Shown piece after piece: positions 50,817 to 60,177 of a DNA stretch of 64,000 bases. The translations under genes and the position numbers were made by a program. Source of the stretch: Sulfurisoma sp. (GTDB taxonomy: Bacteria; Pseudomonadota; Gammaproteobacteria; Burkholderiales; Rhodocyclaceae); contig JAUYFI010000136.1 of NCBI GenBank assembly GCA_030691075.1, positions 1-64,000 on the forward strand, read 5' to 3'. How positions within the stretch are numbered: the first letter of the stretch is position 1; every line of letters starts with the position of its first letter. The notes under the pieces were generated by a model, which made no database searches, had not been told where the DNA came from, and saw nothing but the letters and a program-made list of their open reading frames with translations.

Positions 50817-51776
50817 ATGCGCATTCTTCTCGTCAAGACCTCCTCGCTCGGCGACGTCATCCACAATCTGCCGGTGGCGACCGACCTGCGGCGGCGTTTT
50901 CCCGATGCCACCATCGACTGGGTGGTCGAGGAAAGTTTCGCCGACCTGCCCCGCCTGCATCCCGCTGTGCGGCGAGTGATCCCCGTGGCGCTGCGGCGCT
51001 GGCGCAGAACCCTGCTTTCCCCCGCCACCTGGCGGGAAATGGCGACCTTTCGCCGTCTCGCCAGCGCCGACTTTTACGATACCGTTCTCGACACGCAAGG
51101 CTTGCTGAAAAGCGCGCTCATCGCCGCCCAGGCCAGCGGTCCGAAGTCCGGCCACGCCGCCGACTCGGCGCGCGAGCCGCTGGCCGCGCGCTTTTATGAT
51201 CGCGCGTTTTCGATCCCGAAGAACCTCCACGCCGTGGAGCGCAACCGCCGCCTTGCCGCGGCGGCCCTCGGCTACACCCTCGACGACCTGTCGCTCGATT
51301 ACGGCCTCAAAACCTCGCCACTTTCCGCGCCCTGGCTGCCGGCGGGCGACTACGCCGTGCTGCTCACCGCCACCTCGCGCGCCGACAAGGAATGGCCGGA
51401 GCCGGACTGGCAGGCGCTGGGCCAGGCGCTGATCGTCATGGGCATGCGCTGCGTGCTGCCGGCCGGCAGCCCCGCCGAGCGCGAGCGGGCCGGGCGCATC
51501 GCCGCGGCGCTGGGCCGCGCCGTGGCCGCGCCGCCGCTGAATCTCGCCGAGCTGGCGGGCCTGATGGCCGGCGCGCGGATCGTGGTGGGCGTCGATACCG
51601 GTCTCACCCATCTTGCCGCCGCGCTCGATCGACCGACGGTCGCCCTCTTCCGCGGTTCCGATCCGCAACTGACCGGCGTCTTCGCCGGCGCGCGGGCGGT
51701 CAACCTCGGCGGCATTGGCCAGCCGCCCGGCGCCGGCGAAGTGCTCGCCAGTTGCAAAGCCCTGCTCGACGCATGA
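50817..51776 (+). CDS. waaC: Lipopolysaccharide heptosyltransferase I
   Basis: 319 residues, GT9 family, adding the first heptose to Kdo2-lipid A at the inner face of the membrane. RILLVKTSSLGDVIHNLPVA is the classic start. The donor site includes LLTATSRADKEWPEPDWQAL near 182-200 (slightly degenerate relative to the HATSRxxKxWP pattern) and VVGVDTGLTHLAAALDRPTV near 258. It overlaps waaA by 4 nt. Length and motifs fit. Confidence 0.95.
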   Translation: MRILLVKTSSLGDVIHNLPVATDLRRRFPDATIDWVVEESFADLPRLHPAVRRVIPVALRRWRRTLLSPATWREMATFRRLASADFYDTVLDTQGLLKSALIAAQASGPKSGHAADSAREPLAARFYDRAFSIPKNLHAVERNRRLAAAALGYTLDDLSLDYGLKTSPLSAPWLPAGDYAVLLTATSRADKEWPEPDWQALGQALIVMGMRCVLPAGSPAERERAGRIAAALGRAVAAPPLNLAELAGLMAGARIVVGVDTGLTHLAAALDRPTVALFRGSDPQLTGVFAGARAVNLGGIGQPPGAGEVLASCKALLDA

Positions 51777-53086
51777 GTCGTTTCCTCTACACCCTCGCGC
51801 TGTGGCTGCTGCTGCCTTGGGTCATCCTGCACCTGCTGTGGCGCGGACGGCGCCAGCCCGAGTATCTGAAGCACTGGGGCGAGCGCTTCGGCTTCTATCG
51901 CGCCGTGTCCCCCAAGGGGACTTCCTTCGGGGCGTCGCCAGCGCCGTCCCAGGGGATACCGCTGCGCATAACTTTCTGGCTCCACGCCGTTTCGGTCGGC
52001 GAGACGCGCGCGGCGCAGCCGCTCGTCGCCGCACTGAAGCGGCGCTATCCCGGCCACCGCATCCTGCTCACCCACATGACGCCGACGGGACGGCAGACGT
52101 CGGAGCAACTTTTCGGCGACAGTGTCGAGCGCATCTACCTGCCCTACGACTACCCATTCGCGGTGCGGCGCTTCCTTGCCCGCTACCGGCCGCAACTCGG
52201 GCTGATCATGGAAACCGAGCTCTGGCCCAACCTGATCGCGACGTGCAAGGAGAGCGGCGTGCCGCTGGCGCTGGTCAATGCGCGGCTGTCGGAAAAGTCG
52301 GCGCGGCGCTATGCGCGCTTTCCCGAACTCACGCGCGGCGCGCTCGAAAATCTGGCCGCCATCGCCGCGCAGAACGAGGCCGACGCCGAGCGGCTGCGGG
52401 CGCTTGGCGCACCGCGGGTCGAAGTACTCGGCAACGTCAAGTTCGACATCGCGCCGCCGGCGGGCCAGATGGAACAGGCGCAAGTCTTCCGCGGCCGCAT
52501 CGGCAAGCGGCCGGTATTCCTCGCCGCCAGCACGCGCGAAGGCGAGGAGGCGTTGCTGCTCGATGCGTGGCAAAAAGTCGGCGCTGGCGAGACGGCGCTT
52601 CTCGTGATCGTTCCGCGCCACCCGCAACGCTTCGACGAGGTCGCGGCACTGGTGGCGGCGCGTGGCTTGCGCACGCAGCGCCGGTCGGATGACGCGGTCG
52701 TCGCGCCAGAAACGCAGGTCTGGCTCGGCGACAGCATGGGCGAGATGTTTGCCTGGTGCGGCGCGGCCGATGTCGCCTTCATCGGCGGCAGCCTGCTCGA
52801 CTTCGGCAGCCAGAACCTGATCGAAGCCGCAGCCGTCGGCACGCCGGTGCTGCTCGGCCCCTCGACCTACAACTTCGCGCAGGCCGCGAAGGATGCGATC
52901 GCCGGCGGCGCGGCGATGCAGTTTGGTAACGCCGAGGAAATCGTGGCGATGGCCCGGCGCTTGCTGACCGACGCGGCGGAAAGACAGGAAATGCGCGAGG
53001 CCGGGCTGGCCTTCGCCGCGCGCCATCGCGGCGCGACCGCGCGCACGCTGGCGCTCGTCGGACGCTATATGCCGGCGCCTTCGTAA
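51773..53086 (+). CDS. waaA: Kdo transferase
   Basis: 437 residues, GT30 family. It transfers Kdo residues to lipid IVA. An N-terminal membrane anchor (FLYTLALWLLLPWVILHLLW) precedes FWLHAVSVGETRAAQPLVAA, METELWPNLIATCKESGVPL and AFIGGSLLDFGSQNLIEAAA. A stretch of about 18 residues (PKGTSFGASPAPSQGIP, near 46-62) is inserted before the WLHAVS block; part of it is the in-frame palindromic repeat 51910-51934. ATGA overlap with waaC. Confidence 0.95.
   Translation: MSRFLYTLALWLLLPWVILHLLWRGRRQPEYLKHWGERFGFYRAVSPKGTSFGASPAPSQGIPLRITFWLHAVSVGETRAAQPLVAALKRRYPGHRILLTHMTPTGRQTSEQLFGDSVERIYLPYDYPFAVRRFLARYRPQLGLIMETELWPNLIATCKESGVPLALVNARLSEKSARRYARFPELTRGALENLAAIAAQNEADAERLRALGAPRVEVLGNVKFDIAPPAGQMEQAQVFRGRIGKRPVFLAASTREGEEALLLDAWQKVGAGETALLVIVPRHPQRFDEVAALVAARGLRTQRRSDDAVVAPETQVWLGDSMGEMFAWCGAADVAFIGGSLLDFGSQNLIEAAAVGTPVLLGPSTYNFAQAAKDAIAGGAAMQFGNAEEIVAMARRLLTDAAERQEMREAGLAFAARHRGATARTLALVGRYMPAPS
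51910..51934. repeat. 25-bp palindrome inserted in frame in waaA
   Basis: CCCCAAGGGGACTTCC followed by TTCGGGGCG; the arms CCCCAAGG and CCTTCGGGG pair with one bulge. A near-identical copy lies in the GT2 gene at 49744. It encodes PKGTSFGA with no frame change. Confidence 0.78.
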
Positions 53087-53634
53087 ATCTCGGCGACGGG
53101 CAGGCGAAACTCGATGCTCGCCAGTTCGAGCGTGTCGGCGCGGTCGAGCACGATGCGCTCCCAGCCGACCTCGCCGGCGCGGCGCAACACCTCGACCCGC
53201 GGCGCATCCTGCTCGATCAGCACATACTCGCGCAGGCCGGCGACCTTGCCATAGGCCATGAATTTCTCGCGGCGGTCGATGCCCGCGGTGGATGCCGACA
53301 ATACCTCGATCAGCACGACAGGCTGATCGACGATGCCATCCTCCGCCGACAGGCTTTGCAGCCGCGGATCGCAACTGACAATGACATCGGGGTAGTAATA
53401 GGCGTTGTCGCGCGCCACATGGAGCTTCACGCCCTCGATGAAGACGCGGCAAGGCGTTGGCTTGAGATGGGCGCGCAGAGAGGCGAACAGATTTCCGGCG
53501 ATGACGTTGTGGCGCAGACTGGCGCCGGTCATCGCAAAGATGCCGCCGGCGATGTATTCGTGCCGCGCCGGGCTTTGCGCTTCGAGCCGCAGATAGTCTT
53601 CCGGGCTCACGTATTTCAGGGATTCGTTCAGCAT
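53065..53634 (-). CDS. Uma2-family putative endonuclease (DUF820)
   Basis: 189 residues. YLRLEAQSPARHEYIAGGIF, YYYPDVIVSCD (PD of the PD-(D/E)XK fold) and VVLIEVLSAST, then DRREKFMAYGKV, are the family's active-site layout. The cellular role of Uma2 proteins is unclear; many occur in multiple copies per genome. The 3' end overlaps the waaA gene by 22 nt on the other strand. It lies 23 nt downstream of tolC. Confidence 0.9.
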   Translation of the reverse strand: MLNESLKYVSPEDYLRLEAQSPARHEYIAGGIFAMTGASLRHNVIAGNLFASLRAHLKPTPCRVFIEGVKLHVARDNAYYYPDVIVSCDPRLQSLSAEDGIVDQPVVLIEVLSASTAGIDRREKFMAYGKVAGLREYVLIEQDAPRVEVLRRAGEVGWERIVLDRADTLELASIEFRLPVAEIYEGAGI

Positions 53635-53657
53635 CCGAGTCCTCCGGTGACGAGAAA

Positions 53658-54980
53658 TTACTCCAGCAGCGCGTTGATCGCCGCCACGTCCTCTTCGGAC
53701 AGGGTGCCGGCGGCGCTCTTGAGCTTGAGCAGGTTGGCCAGCGTGGTCAGCCGCGCGCTGGCGAGCTTCTGCTTTGTGTCGAAGAGCTGGGTCTGGGCGT
53801 TGAGCACGTCGATATTGATGCGCACGCCGACTTCGTAGCCGAGCTTGTTCGATTCCAGCGCCGACTGCGAGGACACCAGCGCGGCCTCGTAGGCATTGAC
53901 CTGGGCCAGGCCGGACGTCACGCCGAGATAGGCTTGGCGTGCCGCCAGCGCCGACTGGCGCCGCGCGTTTTCGAGATCAGCCAGCGCCTTCTCGCGCAGG
54001 GCCACGGCCTCGCGGTCCTTCGATGCGACGGCGCCACCCGCGAAGATGGGAATGGCCAGTTGCAGGCCGATCGTCGTGCTGTCCCTGTCGTAGCCGCTGG
54101 CATAAGTGGAACTGTAGGTGTCCGAATTGCGGCCGCGCGTCGCCACCAGATCGAGCGTCGGGTAATGGCCGGCACGCTGTTTGTCGACTTCCTTGCCGGC
54201 GATCTCGAGGCCAAGCTGGCCGAGCTGCACGGTGAGGCCGCCCTGCTCGGCCGATTCGACCCACTTGCCGATATCGTCGGGCTGCGGGCGCGAGAGCTTG
54301 AGGCTGCTCCGTAGCCCCTTGAGATTGGCGTATTCCTTGCCCGCCACCGAGCGCAGCACCTGGCGCTTGACCAGGACGTCGTTCCGCGCCGCGAGTTCCT
54401 GCGCCGTGGCCAGGTCGTAGCGCGCCTGCGCCTCGTGGGTGTCGGTGATGGTGGCCGTGCCGACCTCGAAATTGCGCTTGGCCGATTCGAGCTGCTCGGC
54501 GATGGCCGTCTTCTGGGCGCCTGTCGTCGCCACCGCCTCCTCGGTCAGCAGCGCGTCGAAATAAGCCTGGGCCACGCGCACGATGAGATCCTGCCTGGCG
54601 ACACCGAACTGCACGCTGGCCTGCGCGGCGGCGAGTTCGCCCTGGCGGTACTGCATGAAATTTTGCCAGTTGAAAACCGGCTGCGACAGCTTCACTGTCC
54701 AGTAGTTGGTGTTGTGCTGGGTACTGACGTTGGCGGCTCCCGTCGCTCGGATCCTGGAGTCTTCATCGTTCCACGTCGTGTTGGCGGAAAGTCCAATGGT
54801 CGGCAGGAGAACGGACAGCCCCTGCGCCTGCTTTTCCCTGCCGGCGGCGAAGCTGGCACGGGCGCCGGCGAACTGCGCATCGTAGGCCACGGCTTCGCGA
54901 TAGACGGTGAGCAGGTCGCTGGCCTGGGCGGATGTCGCGCCGAGCAAGGTTGAAATCAGGAGAACAAGAGGTTTCTTCAT
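53658..54980 (-). CDS. tolC: TolC-family outer-membrane efflux channel
   Basis: 440 residues. A signal peptide (PLVLLISTLLGATSAQA) precedes LLTVYREAVAYDAQFAGARA, the usual opening of TolC. Long alpha-helical hairpins repeat twice, with NWQNFMQYRQGELAAAQASV in the first half and NKLGYEVGVRINIDVLNAQT, then QLFDTKQKLASAR, in the second. It completes tripartite pumps or type I secretion. It follows the rhodanese gene by 14 nt at the end of the TetR-adaptor-RND series and is probably its outer channel. It may also serve the RTX protein. Confidence 0.93.
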   Translation of the reverse strand: MKKPLVLLISTLLGATSAQASDLLTVYREAVAYDAQFAGARASFAAGREKQAQGLSVLLPTIGLSANTTWNDEDSRIRATGAANVSTQHNTNYWTVKLSQPVFNWQNFMQYRQGELAAAQASVQFGVARQDLIVRVAQAYFDALLTEEAVATTGAQKTAIAEQLESAKRNFEVGTATITDTHEAQARYDLATAQELAARNDVLVKRQVLRSVAGKEYANLKGLRSSLKLSRPQPDDIGKWVESAEQGGLTVQLGQLGLEIAGKEVDKQRAGHYPTLDLVATRGRNSDTYSSTYASGYDRDSTTIGLQLAIPIFAGGAVASKDREAVALREKALADLENARRQSALAARQAYLGVTSGLAQVNAYEAALVSSQSALESNKLGYEVGVRINIDVLNAQTQLFDTKQKLASARLTTLANLLKLKSAAGTLSEEDVAAINALLE

Positions 54981-54994
54981 TGGAGTTTTGTCTC

Positions 54995-55318
54995 TCAGTA
55001 CGTGGGCATGGCCGGATCGACCTGCTGCGCCCAGGCAGCGACGCCGCCATAGAGGTTATGGATGCTGGTGAAGCCCTGGTGTTCCAGGAACATGCACACC
55101 TGGTAGCTGCGCGCGCCGTGGTGGCAGATCACCACCGTCTCGGCGTTGCGATCCAGTTCCATGAAGCGCGCGGGGATGGCGCTCATCGGCAGCGGCTTGG
55201 CGCCGTCGATGCGGCAGACGTCGAATTCCCAGGGCTGGCGCACGTCGACCAGCACCGGCTTGGCGCGTTCCGGGTCGTCGAGCCAGGACTTGAGTTGCGG
55301 GGCGGAAATCTGCTGCAT
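54995..55318 (-). CDS. Rhodanese-like sulfurtransferase domain protein
   Basis: 107 residues. A single rhodanese domain: VLVDVRQPWEFDVCRIDGAK, then the active loop VICHHGARS with catalytic Cys. LHDV-type second motifs are replaced by LYGGVAAWAQQVDP. It may carry sulfane sulfur or act in redox sensing. The start at 55318 gives a domain-length protein; the frame upstream lies inside the neighbouring gene. It is 4 nt after the methyltransferase gene. Confidence 0.9.
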   Translation of the reverse strand: MQQISAPQLKSWLDDPERAKPVLVDVRQPWEFDVCRIDGAKPLPMSAIPARFMELDRNAETVVICHHGARSYQVCMFLEHQGFTSIHNLYGGVAAWAQQVDPAMPTY

Positions 55319-55322
55319 GTGG

Positions 55323-55976
55323 TCAAAAAATGAATTTCTCCGGCGCCGGGGCGTTGGCCAGCGGCGCGGCCAGGGTTTCGAACAGATTGACCGTGCGCCA
55401 GCCGTCATCGGCCACGCGGGTGACCACCTGCGCCGTCATCACCGGCGCCTCGCCGACGATGGCGAACAGCCGCCCGCCGACCTTGAGTTGATCGAGCAGC
55501 GCCCGCGGCACCACGGCCAGCGCGCCCGAGACCATGATGGCGTCGTAGGGCGCGTGGACGGGCAGGCCGGCCAGGCCGTCGCCGCTTTCCACCGTGACAT
55601 TGCCGATGCCATGGCGGGCAAGGTTGTCGCGCGCCATCGCGGCCAGTTCGGGCACGATCTCCAGCGACCAGACGTGGTCGGCGTGCGCCGCCAGCAGCGC
55701 CGCCATGTAGCCGGAGCCGGCGCCGATCTCCAGCACCTTCTCGTGACGCTTGAGCTGCAGGGCCTGCAGCGCGTGGGCCTCGATCTTGGGCGCGAACAGG
55801 GTCGCGTCATGGCCAAGGGGAATCTCGACATCGGCGAACGCCAGGTTGCGCCAGGCGGCCGGCACGAACTCCTCGCGCTTGACGATGAACAGCAGGTCGA
55901 GCACGTCCTGATCCAGCACCTCCCAGGTACGGATCTGCTGCTCGACCATGTTGAAGCGGGCTTGTTCGAGATTCAT
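55323..55976 (-). CDS. pcm: Protein-L-isoaspartate O-methyltransferase family protein
   Basis: 217 residues. MNLEQARFNMVEQQIRTWEV opens the family. VLEIGAGSGYMAALLAAHAD binds SAM, and TVESGDGLAGLPVHAPYDAI matches the following motif. Members repair damaged Asp/Asn residues, but in this conserved betaproteobacterial neighbourhood with rhodanese and tolC the true substrate is uncertain. ATG 55976 is preferred over 55988 because residue 2 onward matches the family opening. Confidence 0.9.
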   Translation of the reverse strand: MNLEQARFNMVEQQIRTWEVLDQDVLDLLFIVKREEFVPAAWRNLAFADVEIPLGHDATLFAPKIEAHALQALQLKRHEKVLEIGAGSGYMAALLAAHADHVWSLEIVPELAAMARDNLARHGIGNVTVESGDGLAGLPVHAPYDAIMVSGALAVVPRALLDQLKVGGRLFAIVGEAPVMTAQVVTRVADDGWRTVNLFETLAAPLANAPAPEKFIF

Positions 55977-56015
55977 GGCTGCACACATGGGGTCGGGTTA
56001 CATGAACGCAAGATT

Positions 56016-59000
56016 TTACTCCTCCTTGACTCGGTACCACGCCGCGTAGAGCGCCGGCAGGAACAGCAGCGTCAGCGCGGTGGCGACGATCAGGCCACCC
56101 ATGATGGCCACGGCCATCGGCCCCCAGAAGATCTGGCGGGAGAGCGGGATCATCGCCAGCACCGCGGCGGCGGCCGTCAACATGATGGGGCGGAAGCGAC
56201 GCACCGCCGAGCCGACGATGGCCTCCCAGGTGCTCTTGCCGGCGGCCTCGTCCTGCTCGATCTGGTCGAGCAGGATCACCGAGTTGCGCAGGATCATCCC
56301 CAGCAGCGCGATCACGCCGAGATTAGCGACGAAGCCGAAGGGTTTCTGCAGGGCCATCAGCGCCAGCGCCACGCCGATCAGCCCGAGCGGCGCGGTCAGC
56401 AGCGCCATCGCCGTGCGGCGCATGCTCTGCAACTGCATCATCAGCAGGGTGATGACGCCGACGATCATCAGTGGGACAACGGCCTTCAGCGCATTCTCGT
56501 TCTTCGCCGACTCCTCGATGGTGCCGCCGATCTCGACGCGATAGCCCGGCGGCAGGGCCTTGCGGATGGCATCGAGCCGCGGGTCGATCTGCAGCGAGGC
56601 CGTCGGCCCGGTGACATCGGGATTGGCGAGGTCGGCGCGCACCTGGATCGCCGGCAGACGGTCGCGGCGCCAGATGATGCCTTCTTCCAGCACCGGCTCC
56701 AGCTTCGCCACCTGCGCCAGCGGCACCCACTTGCCACCCGCCGGCACGGGCAGATCGGCGAGGCGGTCGAGCTTGCCGCGATCCGCGTCTTTGCCGCCCG
56801 GCGCCCTCCAGACGATGTCGATCAACTGGTCGCCTTCGCGATACTGCGTCAGCGTCGCGCCGACCTGGTGCGCCTGCAGCACCTGCGCCACGTCCTGGCT
56901 GGAGACGCCGAGCAGGCGCGCGCGATCCTGGTCGATGGCCACGCGTACGCTCTTGGCCTTCTCGTTCCAGTCCAGATGCACGTCCTGCACATTGGGATTG
57001 GCGCGCATCACCGTCGCCACGTCAAAGGCGATCTTACGCAGCATGTCGACATTCTCGCCGACGACGCGGAACACCACCGGGTAGCCGACCGGCGGCCCAT
57101 TCTCGAGCCGCTGCACGCGGGCGCGCAGGTGGGTCCACGAGCCGTCCGGCGACTCGAAGGCTGCCAGCAGCCGGCTGCGGACGAGCTCGCGCTCGTCGAG
57201 ACCCTGGGTCACGATGACCAGCTGGCCGAAGTTGTCGTTGAACAATTGCTGGTCGAGCGGCAGGTAGAAGCGCGGCGCGCCGTTGCCGATGTAGGAGGCA
57301 TGGTTCGCCACCTTGTCCTTCACATCGTCGGCCGCGAGCAGCGCCTCGACGCGCTTCACCGCCGTCTCGGTGGCCTTGAGCGAGCCGCCCTGCGGCAGCC
57401 ACAGGTCGACCAGCAGCTCGGGGCGGTTCGACGGCGGGAAGAACTGCTTCTGCACGCCAGTGGCAAAGGCGACGATGCCGAGGACGAAGGCGATCACGGT
57501 GATGGCGATGGTCTTCCAGCGGTTGCGCAGGCACCACACCAGCAGCGCGCGGAAGCGGCGATAGAAGGGCGTGTCGTAGACATCGCCGTGATGGTCCTCG
57601 CCGTATTTGCGCAGGGCCTTCTCGTCGAGCAGCTTGTAACCGATGTAGGGCACGAACACCACCGCGACCAGCCACGAGGTCAGCAGCGCGATGGTCACCA
57701 CGGCGAAGATGGCGAAAGTGTATTCGCCGGCGCCCGACTTGGCGAAGCCGACCGGGGTGAAGGCGGCCGCCGTGATCAGCGTGCCGGTGAGCATGGGAAA
57801 GGCGGTCGAGGTGTAGGCGAAGGTGCCGGCGCGGAACTTGTCCCAGCCCTGCTCGATCTTCACCACCATCATCTCGACGGCGATGATGGCGTCATCGACG
57901 AGCAGGCCCAGCGCGATGATCAGCGCACCCAGGGAAATGCGATGCAGGTCAATGGCGAAGGCCTTCATCAGCAGGAAGGTCATGGCCAGCACCAGCGGAA
58001 TCGACAGCGCCACCACCAGGCCGGTGCGAAAACCCAGCGACAGAAAGCTCACCGCCAGCACGATGATCAGCGCTTCGGCCAGGCTCTGCATGAAGAGCTT
58101 GAGCGAGATCCTGACGATGTTGGGCTGGTCGGCCACCGTCGCCACTTCCATGCCCAGCGGCAGGTCGCGCGCGAGGCGCTCGATGTTGCTCTTGAGGTTA
58201 TCGCCGAGCTTGATGACGTCGCCGCCCCGGCCCATCACCACGGCGATGCCGATGGCGTCGCGGCCCTGAAAGCGCATGCGCGGGTTGGGCGGATCGGCCT
58301 GGCCGCGATTGACTTCGGCGATGTCGCCGAGCTTCAAATGGCGCCCCGCCACCGCGAGATCGGCGTTGCGGATCTGCTCGACCGAATCGAAGGCGCCGGA
58401 GACGCGCAGGCGCACGCGGTCGGAGGCCGTTTCGACGAAGCCGGCCGGCGCGACGGCGTTCTGCTTCGCCAGCGCCTCGGCCACCTGCGCCGGCGCGATG
58501 CCCAGCGCGGCCAGCCGCGCGGGCGCCACCTCGACGTAGATCTTCTCGTCCTGCACGCCGAGCAGGTCGACCTTCTTGATGTCGGGCAGGGCGCGCAGCT
58601 CGCGCGCGATGCGCGTCGCCTCCCGCCGCAATGCGCCCATGTCGTGGCCGTCGCCGGTCAGGGCGTAGATGTTCACATAGACGTCGCCGAAGTCGTCGTT
58701 GGGGAACGGCCCCTGCACGCCGACCGGCAGGGTATGCCTGATGTCGTCGAGCTTCTTCCTCGCCTGGCGCCAGGCTTCGGGCACCTCGGCCTTGGGCGTG
58801 TAGTCCTTGAGGATGACGAACACCAGCGACTCGCCGGCGCGCGACGCCGACTTCAGCACGTCGACGTAGGGCGTTTCCTGCAGCTTCTTCTCGATGCGCT
58901 CGGTCAGCTCGGTCTCGACCTCGCTGGCCGTGGCGCCGGGCCACTGCGTGCGCACCACCATCACCTTGAAGGTGAAGTCCGGGTCCTCGGCGCGGCCAAG

Positions 59001-59102
59001 GCCGAGGAAGGACAGCGTGCCGCCGATCATCAGAACGATGATCAGGTAGAGCACCATCGACGGGTGCTCCAGCGCCCATTCGGAGAGGTTGATGTTTTTC
59101 AT
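56016..59102 (-). CDS. RND multidrug efflux transporter (inner-membrane pump)
   Basis: 1028 residues, full length. Twelve membrane segments with two large periplasmic loops. GLLVDDAIIAVEMMVVKIEQ in TM4 has the paired proton-relay Asp of drug-type RND pumps; GRAEDPDFTFKVMVVRTQWP and GATASEVETELTERIEKKLQ are the start motifs; GFVANLGVIALLGMILRNSV marks the TM11 side. It should export hydrophobic compounds by proton antiport with the adaptor and TolC. Start ATG 59102 overlaps the adaptor stop. Confidence 0.95.
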   Translation of the reverse strand: MKNINLSEWALEHPSMVLYLIIVLMIGGTLSFLGLGRAEDPDFTFKVMVVRTQWPGATASEVETELTERIEKKLQETPYVDVLKSASRAGESLVFVILKDYTPKAEVPEAWRQARKKLDDIRHTLPVGVQGPFPNDDFGDVYVNIYALTGDGHDMGALRREATRIARELRALPDIKKVDLLGVQDEKIYVEVAPARLAALGIAPAQVAEALAKQNAVAPAGFVETASDRVRLRVSGAFDSVEQIRNADLAVAGRHLKLGDIAEVNRGQADPPNPRMRFQGRDAIGIAVVMGRGGDVIKLGDNLKSNIERLARDLPLGMEVATVADQPNIVRISLKLFMQSLAEALIIVLAVSFLSLGFRTGLVVALSIPLVLAMTFLLMKAFAIDLHRISLGALIIALGLLVDDAIIAVEMMVVKIEQGWDKFRAGTFAYTSTAFPMLTGTLITAAAFTPVGFAKSGAGEYTFAIFAVVTIALLTSWLVAVVFVPYIGYKLLDEKALRKYGEDHHGDVYDTPFYRRFRALLVWCLRNRWKTIAITVIAFVLGIVAFATGVQKQFFPPSNRPELLVDLWLPQGGSLKATETAVKRVEALLAADDVKDKVANHASYIGNGAPRFYLPLDQQLFNDNFGQLVIVTQGLDERELVRSRLLAAFESPDGSWTHLRARVQRLENGPPVGYPVVFRVVGENVDMLRKIAFDVATVMRANPNVQDVHLDWNEKAKSVRVAIDQDRARLLGVSSQDVAQVLQAHQVGATLTQYREGDQLIDIVWRAPGGKDADRGKLDRLADLPVPAGGKWVPLAQVAKLEPVLEEGIIWRRDRLPAIQVRADLANPDVTGPTASLQIDPRLDAIRKALPPGYRVEIGGTIEESAKNENALKAVVPLMIVGVITLLMMQLQSMRRTAMALLTAPLGLIGVALALMALQKPFGFVANLGVIALLGMILRNSVILLDQIEQDEAAGKSTWEAIVGSAVRRFRPIMLTAAAAVLAMIPLSRQIFWGPMAVAIMGGLIVATALTLLFLPALYAAWYRVKEE

Positions 59103-60130
59103 TTCCCGGCGATCCGAACCTTCTCGCCGGCGGTGAGCTTGAAGGCGCCGGCCGCGACGATGCGCTCGCCAGCGGCAAGGCCACCGGACACCACCGCGCC
59201 GGCGTCGCCGTAGCGCTCCACCTCGATCGGGCGCAACGCCACCGCGTTGTCCTTGCCGATCACCCACACCGAGGGCTGGCTACCCTGCTGCAGGATCGCG
59301 GCCAGCGGCACGACAACCTTCTCCCCGCCCGCCTGGGCGAAGCTCACGGTGGCGGTCATCCCCAGCGCGACGCTGGCATCGGCATCGGCGATGCTGACAC
59401 GGGCGGCAAAGGTGCGCGTCGCCGCGTCCGCCACCGGCGCCAGCTCGCGCAGCACGCCCTTGTAGGCCTTGCCACGCTCTCCCGCCCACAACTCCACCGT
59501 CCCGCCAGCGCCGACTTTTTGACCGGCGACGCGCGACTCGGGAATATTGATCGCCACCTCGCGCTCGCCGTCGCGGGCGAGGCGGAACACGCCCTGCCCG
59601 GCCGCCACCACCTGCCCCGGCTCGGCCAGCACGGCGGCCACGACGCCGGCCGCGTCGGCAGACAGCGTGGTGTAGGACGACTGGTTCTTCGCCAACGCGG
59701 CCTGAGCGTCGGCGGCCTTGGCCGTCGTCTCCTTCGCGTCGAGCGCGGCCTGGCTGATGAAATTCTTCGCCCTGAGATCCTGCGTGCGCTTGAGTTCGGC
59801 CGCCGCCAGCGCGCGGTTGGCCTCGGCCTGCGTTGCCTGCAAGGCCGCGTCGGCGGGATCGAGCCGCGCCAGCGGCTGCCCGGCCTTGACCCGCGCGCCG
59901 GCATCGACCAGGCGCTCGATCACCTTGCCGCCGATGCGAAAGCCCAGCAGGGTCTCGTAACGCGCGCGCACCTCGCCGCTGTAGCGGTTGACCCCCTGCA
60001 ACGCCTCGCCGCCGACCACCAGCGACTTGACCAGTTTCGGCCCGGCCGAATTGACGGATGGCGGCGGCGATTTCTCGCCGCAGGCGGCAAGCAGCAGCGG
60101 CAGCGTGACAAGAAGAAGGAGTTTTCTCAT
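59099..60130 (-). CDS. RND efflux periplasmic adaptor lipoprotein
   Basis: 343 residues. A lipobox (LPLLLAAC, Cys18) anchors it to the inner membrane. Barrel-sandwich, hairpin and beta-barrel domains of membrane-fusion proteins follow (RIGGKVIERLVDAGARVKAG, ALAAAELKRTQDLRAKNFIS). It bridges pump and TolC. 47 nt after the TetR gene and 4 nt overlap with the pump. Confidence 0.94.
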   Translation of the reverse strand: MRKLLLLVTLPLLLAACGEKSPPPSVNSAGPKLVKSLVVGGEALQGVNRYSGEVRARYETLLGFRIGGKVIERLVDAGARVKAGQPLARLDPADAALQATQAEANRALAAAELKRTQDLRAKNFISQAALDAKETTAKAADAQAALAKNQSSYTTLSADAAGVVAAVLAEPGQVVAAGQGVFRLARDGEREVAINIPESRVAGQKVGAGGTVELWAGERGKAYKGVLRELAPVADAATRTFAARVSIADADASVALGMTATVSFAQAGGEKVVVPLAAILQQGSQPSVWVIGKDNAVALRPIEVERYGDAGAVVSGGLAAGERIVAAGAFKLTAGEKVRIAGK

Positions 60131-60177
60131 TGGAATTTTTCCCGTGGCGGCACGGCGAACCAGCGGAAGGGATGACG

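Noticed and set aside
54400..59213. Plus-strand frame of over 1300 codons opposite the efflux genes
   Set aside because: It is His/Arg/Gln-rich and lies antisense to tolC, rhodanese, pcm and RND genes with clear families, so it is a GC-driven shadow.
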